DNA of 10,109 nucleotides from Rhodopirellula sp. (GTDB lineage: Bacteria > Planctomycetota > Planctomycetia > Pirellulales > Pirellulaceae), in assembly GCA_002712845.1 (NCBI GenBank), contig PAUV01000089.1, positions 5,039 to 15,147 on the forward strand, in the 5' to 3' direction. Every line of letters starts with the position of its first letter. Within the stretch, counting starts at the first letter, position 1. The translations under genes and the position numbers were made by a program. Below are positions 7,050-10,109 of the stretch, piece after piece. The notes under the pieces were generated by a model. That model saw only the letters and a list, made by a program, of their open reading frames with translations, did no database searches and was not told the origin of the DNA.

Positions 7050-7089
7050 CAAAGCGACACGAATCGCATAAGTGCATCTATGGACCAAA

Positions 7090-7118
7090 ACTCTCTACAA
7101 CATAGTTCTGTAGAGAGT
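7090..7118 (-). terminator. Perfect 10-bp inverted repeat between convergent genes
   Basis: ACTCTCTACA (7090-7099) and TGTAGAGAGT (7109-7118) form a perfect 10-pair stem with a 9-base loop. On the minus strand the stem is followed by a short T-run (TTTTGG), which suits termination of the leftward exported-protein gene ending at 7227. On the plus strand the stem is followed by GGCCGG, so it would be poorer for the oxidoreductase gene. Confidence 0.6.
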
Positions 7119-7226
7119 GGCCGGTAGACGCATAAATCAATCGATTCACCTGAACGGTAATTCCAACAACCTTGGCAATGATTCATCGCATGACGTGACA
7201 GCCAGTTCTTTCAGAATCGGAAGCGT

Positions 7227-7703
7227 CTAGCTTCCAACACGGGGCTGGCGAAGAAAATCTGTTACCGTTGTCTGCTCCGGTTCTTCTTCTGGCCATGGAC
7301 TGAGAAGCTTGCCCCAAAACCCAGGTTCCTTCTCTTGCACTGGCATTGTTTTGACCGCAGACTTTGAAGAGGTCGTAAAGAATCTCGCAGGGTTGAGATT
7401 TTTGGGACTCAAAGCAGTCTTGGTTTTCGACCAACTATTCGATGCAGTTTTACCCACCTGATCAAACAAGCCATCCTTCTTTTCGTTGATCTCAGTCTGC
7501 TCCGCTTTGCTCGGCAACAAACTTCTGAAGTTGGGCATTTTGAGCTGTGGCATTTTCCAATTCAATGGATTCATCGCGCTGGCAGCCTTACCGAATCCCG
7601 AAGACTCTTCCGGCGTGTCAGCACTCACATTGCCCAAACTGGTAAACATCACGAGAGAGAGTGAAGCGATCGCGATCGCAACATATCTTACCGGCGTTTT
7701 CAT
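7227..7703 (-). CDS. Exported 158-residue protein of unknown function
   Basis: The start is unusually clear for this window: ATG 7703 is preceded by AAGGAGA at a good distance. Residues 1-28 are a signal peptide (K2, R6, hydrophobic core YVAIAIASLSLVMFTSL, cleavage after Val-Ser-Ala). The mature protein is small, polar and low in hydrophobic residues, with short motifs that recall a repeated Lys-Met-Pro theme: NWKMPQLKMPNF at 48-59. After it come a Lys/Ser/Thr-rich middle (85-120) and a Pro/Glu-rich end containing GFWGKLLSPWPEEEPEQ (128-144). No enzyme motif, metal site or Cys is visible, and much of it may be disordered. From memory, planctomycetes carry small exported proteins of this general look; I cannot name the family. 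It converges with the oxidoreductase gene and is divergent from the alpha/alpha-barrel gene. Confidence 0.82.
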   Translation of the reverse strand: MKTPVRYVAIAIASLSLVMFTSLGNVSADTPEESSGFGKAASAMNPLNWKMPQLKMPNFRSLLPSKAEQTEINEKKDGLFDQVGKTASNSWSKTKTALSPKNLNPARFFTTSSKSAVKTMPVQEKEPGFWGKLLSPWPEEEPEQTTVTDFLRQPRVGS

Positions 7704-7712
7704 GAATTCATT

Positions 7713-7719
7713 CTCCTTA
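7713..7719 (-). promoter_or_regulatory. Shine-Dalgarno of the exported 158-residue protein
   Basis: The minus strand reads AAGGAGA at 7719-7713, nine bases before ATG 7703. It fixes this start over the in-frame ATG at 7745. It is the only strong Shine-Dalgarno seen in the window. Confidence 0.8.
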
Positions 7720-8075
7720 TGGCATTCAAGCCCGACCCGTTCCAATCAGCATTGTCCGGGTGGTACATCTACGTTTGTCAGTGGCTATCGCACTTTCTAT
7801 CGGATTCATGCAAGATCATTTTCGCAACAAATCAAAACCTGCATCGGGTTTTTAGCGTGAAACTCGCCAACGTTGGTTTAGCGAGGCACTTGCGACAGAG
7901 ATTCCTTAGTGCAGCCACCTGAAGCAACGGCATAAAACCCAAGCATGATGGCAGGAATACGGTTTCACTGATGCTTAAATTGCTTTCCCCAGATGGTGAG
8001 ACGTGGGGATGCTTAGACGCTGAGGTGCGCAAACGCTACAGTGAGGCGATGTTTCATGCCCACCCACCAAAACCA

Positions 8076-8099
8076 CGTTCCCAGCCTCGTTCCCAGCCT
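8076..8099 (+). repeat. Perfect 12-base tandem duplication
   Basis: CGTTCCCAGCCT occurs back to back at 8076-8087 and 8088-8099 without mismatch, 33 bases before the chosen start of the alpha/alpha-barrel gene. If that gene begins at ATG 8049 instead, the repeat would be coding and give Arg-Ser-Gln-Pro twice. Confidence 0.85.
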
Positions 8100-8132
8100 G
8101 ATAACCCATCCCGTGCAAAACGGTGGGTCCAA

Positions 8133-9653
8133 ATGGCCTACAGATCACAATCCGTTTTTTTGGTGATTTGTTGCGGGACTTGGTCACACGCACAAGATCT
8201 GTCACCTACGGAACCTCCCATCCCCATTCCAATTGCGCGGGATGGGGCGGCAACGGCATTCATGGACGCTGTCGAGGCACACATGGATTATGTAACCGAA
8301 CAATCGCATGACCATCTTGGCCCGCAAACCACTCCCATGTGGCTGTCAACCATTGACCTACGCACCAACGGTCTGCCAGATCCTCTGATGCCAGGCTCAA
8401 CACGTTGGAAGGGAATCTTTCTATCTGCACCAGGTGCCAACCTGTATTGGGATCAGCCAACAATCCTCGCTGCATTCGAACTGTCCAAACGCACCGGTTG
8501 CAAATGCTACAGTGACGCAGCCGCTGCCTACATCACAAGTTTTCTGGCTGCATGTTCCACTTCAAAACAAACTTCATGCATTGACCCACGCTTTTATTAT
8601 GACGTCAAGCTCGACCAGTCCGTCGACAAAACAGAAACTCTTGCTTCCTGCAGTCCTTATACCCCAGCCTGGGAAACCACATGGGCTGCAGACAAGAAAC
8701 TTGCGCGACAACAGATTCAAGCATTCATCCACTTGCGAACAGTTACACACTCCTCAAACAACTCGGTGCCCAAATCAACAGGCGAGACAACTGGCCCCCC
8801 CAATCTGACCATCGAAAGTGAGGCGGCCCTGATCGCCTCGCTGTGCTGGCTTGCGCAACGAGATACTCTCCAACAAACTCCTCTGACCCAACAAGCTCTC
8901 TCGCTAGCACAATCACGAATCGCCCGCCGCGACCGTACGACCGGTCTGGTACCCACCGACTGCAACCTGCCCAAGCAACCCAACAACACCTCTTCAATTG
9001 CACTTGGGGCGTGGGCAAATGTTTTATTGTGGGCGGCAGATACAACCGGCGAAATGGAATTTCAAATAATCGCAGAGCAGGCACTTCATGCATGGTTGAC
9101 CGCCGGATTCGATACACAACAGCAACATTACTACCAACAAATCAAATGTGAAACGGGACACCCTGTCAAAGAACAGATGACGGGAAATTACCCTGAAGAC
9201 CTACCCGCATCGAGCCACCAGCAAATCAGCATTTTTGAGCATGCTAGTCGACCGGTGTACCAATCCCCTCTCAGAATGGCAGAAGCATGCTTATCGCTGC
9301 ACGACTCAACAGGTGACCAACTGAGTAAACAAGCGATTGAGCGTTGGATCAACATAATCAAGAAAGACCTGCCATCAGATAAAATGCAAGGTGGATACGC
9401 CGATGATTACGGCAGAGCAATCCACTTTCTCGTCCGCGCCAGCGCAGTACTGAAGAACCCGCAGTATCGCATCCTCGCTCAGGACATTGCGAACGAGGCA
9501 ATGAAAAAACTGTACGTTTCCAGAATGGGAATGTTTCGCAGTCACCTCGGTGAGAACCGATGCGATTCCGCAGATGGCCCCGGCCTTCTGCTGCTGGCGC
9601 TCATGTACTTAGAAGGTGATGACCCAACTCTCGAAAGTTCATTGCAATTTTAG
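8133..9653 (+). CDS. Exported Cys-rich protein, likely (alpha/alpha)-barrel enzyme-like
   Basis: The 506-residue product starts with a short signal peptide (core SVFLVICCGTW, cleavage after Ser-His-Ala at 20). The mature part is helical and shows recurring paired helices typical of an (alpha/alpha) toroid, the fold of many glycosidases, lyases and sugar epimerases. Examples are LYWDQPTILAAFELSKRTG (104-122), SEAALIASLCWLAQRD (229-244), ALGAWANVLLWAADTTG (290-306) and DDYGRAIHFLVRASAVL (424-440). Conserved-looking aromatic and acidic spots that might line a cleft include RFYYDVKLD (153-161), WETTW (180-184), WDQP (106-109), YADDYGR (422-428) and CDSADGP (477-483). There are ten Cys after the signal peptide, consistent with disulfides outside the cytoplasm. 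I recognise no named family and assign no reaction. ATG 8133 gives the best leader; ATG 8049 or 7971 would place a long Arg/Pro-rich stretch before it. No Shine-Dalgarno. Confidence 0.85.
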   Translation: MAYRSQSVFLVICCGTWSHAQDLSPTEPPIPIPIARDGAATAFMDAVEAHMDYVTEQSHDHLGPQTTPMWLSTIDLRTNGLPDPLMPGSTRWKGIFLSAPGANLYWDQPTILAAFELSKRTGCKCYSDAAAAYITSFLAACSTSKQTSCIDPRFYYDVKLDQSVDKTETLASCSPYTPAWETTWAADKKLARQQIQAFIHLRTVTHSSNNSVPKSTGETTGPPNLTIESEAALIASLCWLAQRDTLQQTPLTQQALSLAQSRIARRDRTTGLVPTDCNLPKQPNNTSSIALGAWANVLLWAADTTGEMEFQIIAEQALHAWLTAGFDTQQQHYYQQIKCETGHPVKEQMTGNYPEDLPASSHQQISIFEHASRPVYQSPLRMAEACLSLHDSTGDQLSKQAIERWINIIKKDLPSDKMQGGYADDYGRAIHFLVRASAVLKNPQYRILAQDIANEAMKKLYVSRMGMFRSHLGENRCDSADGPGLLLLALMYLEGDDPTLESSLQF

Positions 9654-9687
9654 AACTCCACAAAGCTGCCAGTCTTTGCCGCACGAC

Positions 9688-9709
9688 AAATTATCAGGAT
9701 CGGTAATTT
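9688..9709 (+). terminator. Weak hairpin between the two rightmost genes
   Basis: AAATTATC (9688-9695) and GGTAATTT (9702-9709) form eight pairs (one G-U) around a 6-base loop, 35 bases after the stop at 9653. It is AT-rich with no T-run beyond the stem, so it may be a weak terminator or part of the leader of the next gene. Confidence 0.3.
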
Positions 9710-9730
9710 CCATTCATAGATGAGACAAAC

Positions 9731-10109
9731 ATGTGGTTCGAAGATCTATTTGGGTTCGTTGAGCAATCACCAGCACAGGTGCGAAAAAACATCTTGATAG
9801 AGGGGACACGATTAACCTCACTGGCCAACAACAGGTCGTTTGATTGTGGGACATTAGAGATCCCAACACTCGAAGATTTGAGAAACAGTGCTGCTGAAAT
9901 CACAAGCGAAGCGACAGAGCGCACAACGTTGACGCAAGTCGTCGGTAATGTGCAAAATCTGCACGCAGCAGAAGAAAACCGGAGGGCAATGTTCCAAGTC
10001 GCTTCACAATTCAACCTGCTGGAAATGGCTGCTCCTGACGCCGTTCCTGAGGACGGCATTGGCATCTATGAGCACGACTACACGCAAGGTCCCGCCTGTG
10101 CGATCGCGG
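9731..10109 (+). CDS. Conserved protein of unknown function, C-terminus beyond right edge
   Basis: From ATG 9731 the frame is open for 126 codons to the window edge. The N-terminus MWFEDLFGF, the segment TLTQVVGNVQNLHA (66-79) and the strings FQVASQFNLLEM (88-99), PEDGIGIYEHDYTQGPACAIA (106-126, given here only as a span) match a pattern I remember from proteins of unknown function in bacteria and some eukaryotes. In those proteins the next part usually continues with an Ala/Gly-rich turn and an RNYF-like motif. There is no signal peptide or membrane segment, so the protein is likely cytoplasmic. The near-invariant polar string NLLEM followed by YEHD and TQGPAC suggests an enzyme or ligand-binding pocket rather than a structural protein, but the reaction is unknown. 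A weak GATGAG precedes the start. The gene lies 77 bases downstream of the alpha/alpha-barrel gene on the same strand and could be cotranscribed with it, though the products are predicted to act in different compartments. Confidence 0.85.
   Translation, partial: MWFEDLFGFVEQSPAQVRKNILIEGTRLTSLANNRSFDCGTLEIPTLEDLRNSAAEITSEATERTTLTQVVGNVQNLHAAEENRRAMFQVASQFNLLEMAAPDAVPEDGIGIYEHDYTQGPACAIA

Larger units (their letters stand above)
7704..8132. other. Divergent spacer, no supported gene
   Basis: About 430 bases lie between divergent exported-protein genes. Apart from the Shine-Dalgarno and the 12-base tandem duplication, I see only a small hairpin, AAAACC (7834-7839) with GGTTTT (7847-7852), too short to interpret. 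Short open frames on both strands (plus 7719-7922, minus 7832-8032) overlap and show no protein signature. The frame of the rightward gene is open back to 7971, so part of this spacer could be coding if an earlier start is used. Confidence 0.35.

Noticed and set aside
9694..10065. 123-codon minus-strand frame at the right end
   Set aside because: It is antisense to the conserved plus-strand gene starting at 9731; Ser, Ala and Arg rich and without motifs.

Overview
This window reads like a chromosomal stretch of a planctomycete, probably a Pirellulaceae- or Planctomycetaceae-like aquatic bacterium. The evidence is the gene content: a Gfo/Idh/MocA oxidoreductase with a twin-arginine leader, a short planctomycete-style ECF sigma factor, an HDOD protein, a small exported cytochrome with its haem motif at the extreme C-terminus, and several exported proteins of unknown function. 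Genes are spaced widely and switch strand often, base composition looks close to half G+C by eye, and most starts lack a Shine-Dalgarno sequence. The taxonomic call is an inference from family resemblance, not from a marker gene.

Layout. Positions 1-473 (minus) hold the 5' part of an exported protein that runs off the left edge. A 390-base divergent spacer leads to an HDOD-domain gene (plus, 867-1766). It converges on a minus-strand run: a 59-residue Cys-rich zinc-ribbon protein (1899-2078), a two-TM potassium channel with an RCK/TrkA domain (2217-3212), a small c-type cytochrome (3539-3913), and an ECF sigma factor with a GTG start (4321-4917). A 600-base divergent spacer separates the sigma factor from the TAT-exported oxidoreductase (plus, 5525-6979). 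That gene converges on a 158-residue exported protein (minus, 7227-7703), the only gene here with a textbook ribosome binding site. The right end carries, on the plus strand, an exported Cys-rich (alpha/alpha)-barrel-like protein (8133-9653) and the first 126 residues of a conserved protein of unknown function (9731 to the edge).

No multi-gene operon or defence, biosynthetic or mobile system is evident. The genes look like mostly independent units: signalling and regulation (HDOD, sigma factor), ion homeostasis (channel), electron transfer (cytochrome) and periplasmic carbohydrate-type chemistry (oxidoreductase, alpha/alpha-barrel protein). No tRNA, rRNA, CRISPR array, insertion sequence or integrase was seen.

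The most distinctive non-coding signal is a set of short tandem duplications (period 12-18 bases) confined to spacers or gene leaders. Two of these loci share the same core, ACCAGCAAC. The best leads for new biology are the truncated gene at the right edge, the Cys-rich (alpha/alpha) exported protein, and the small zinc ribbon beside the potassium channel.
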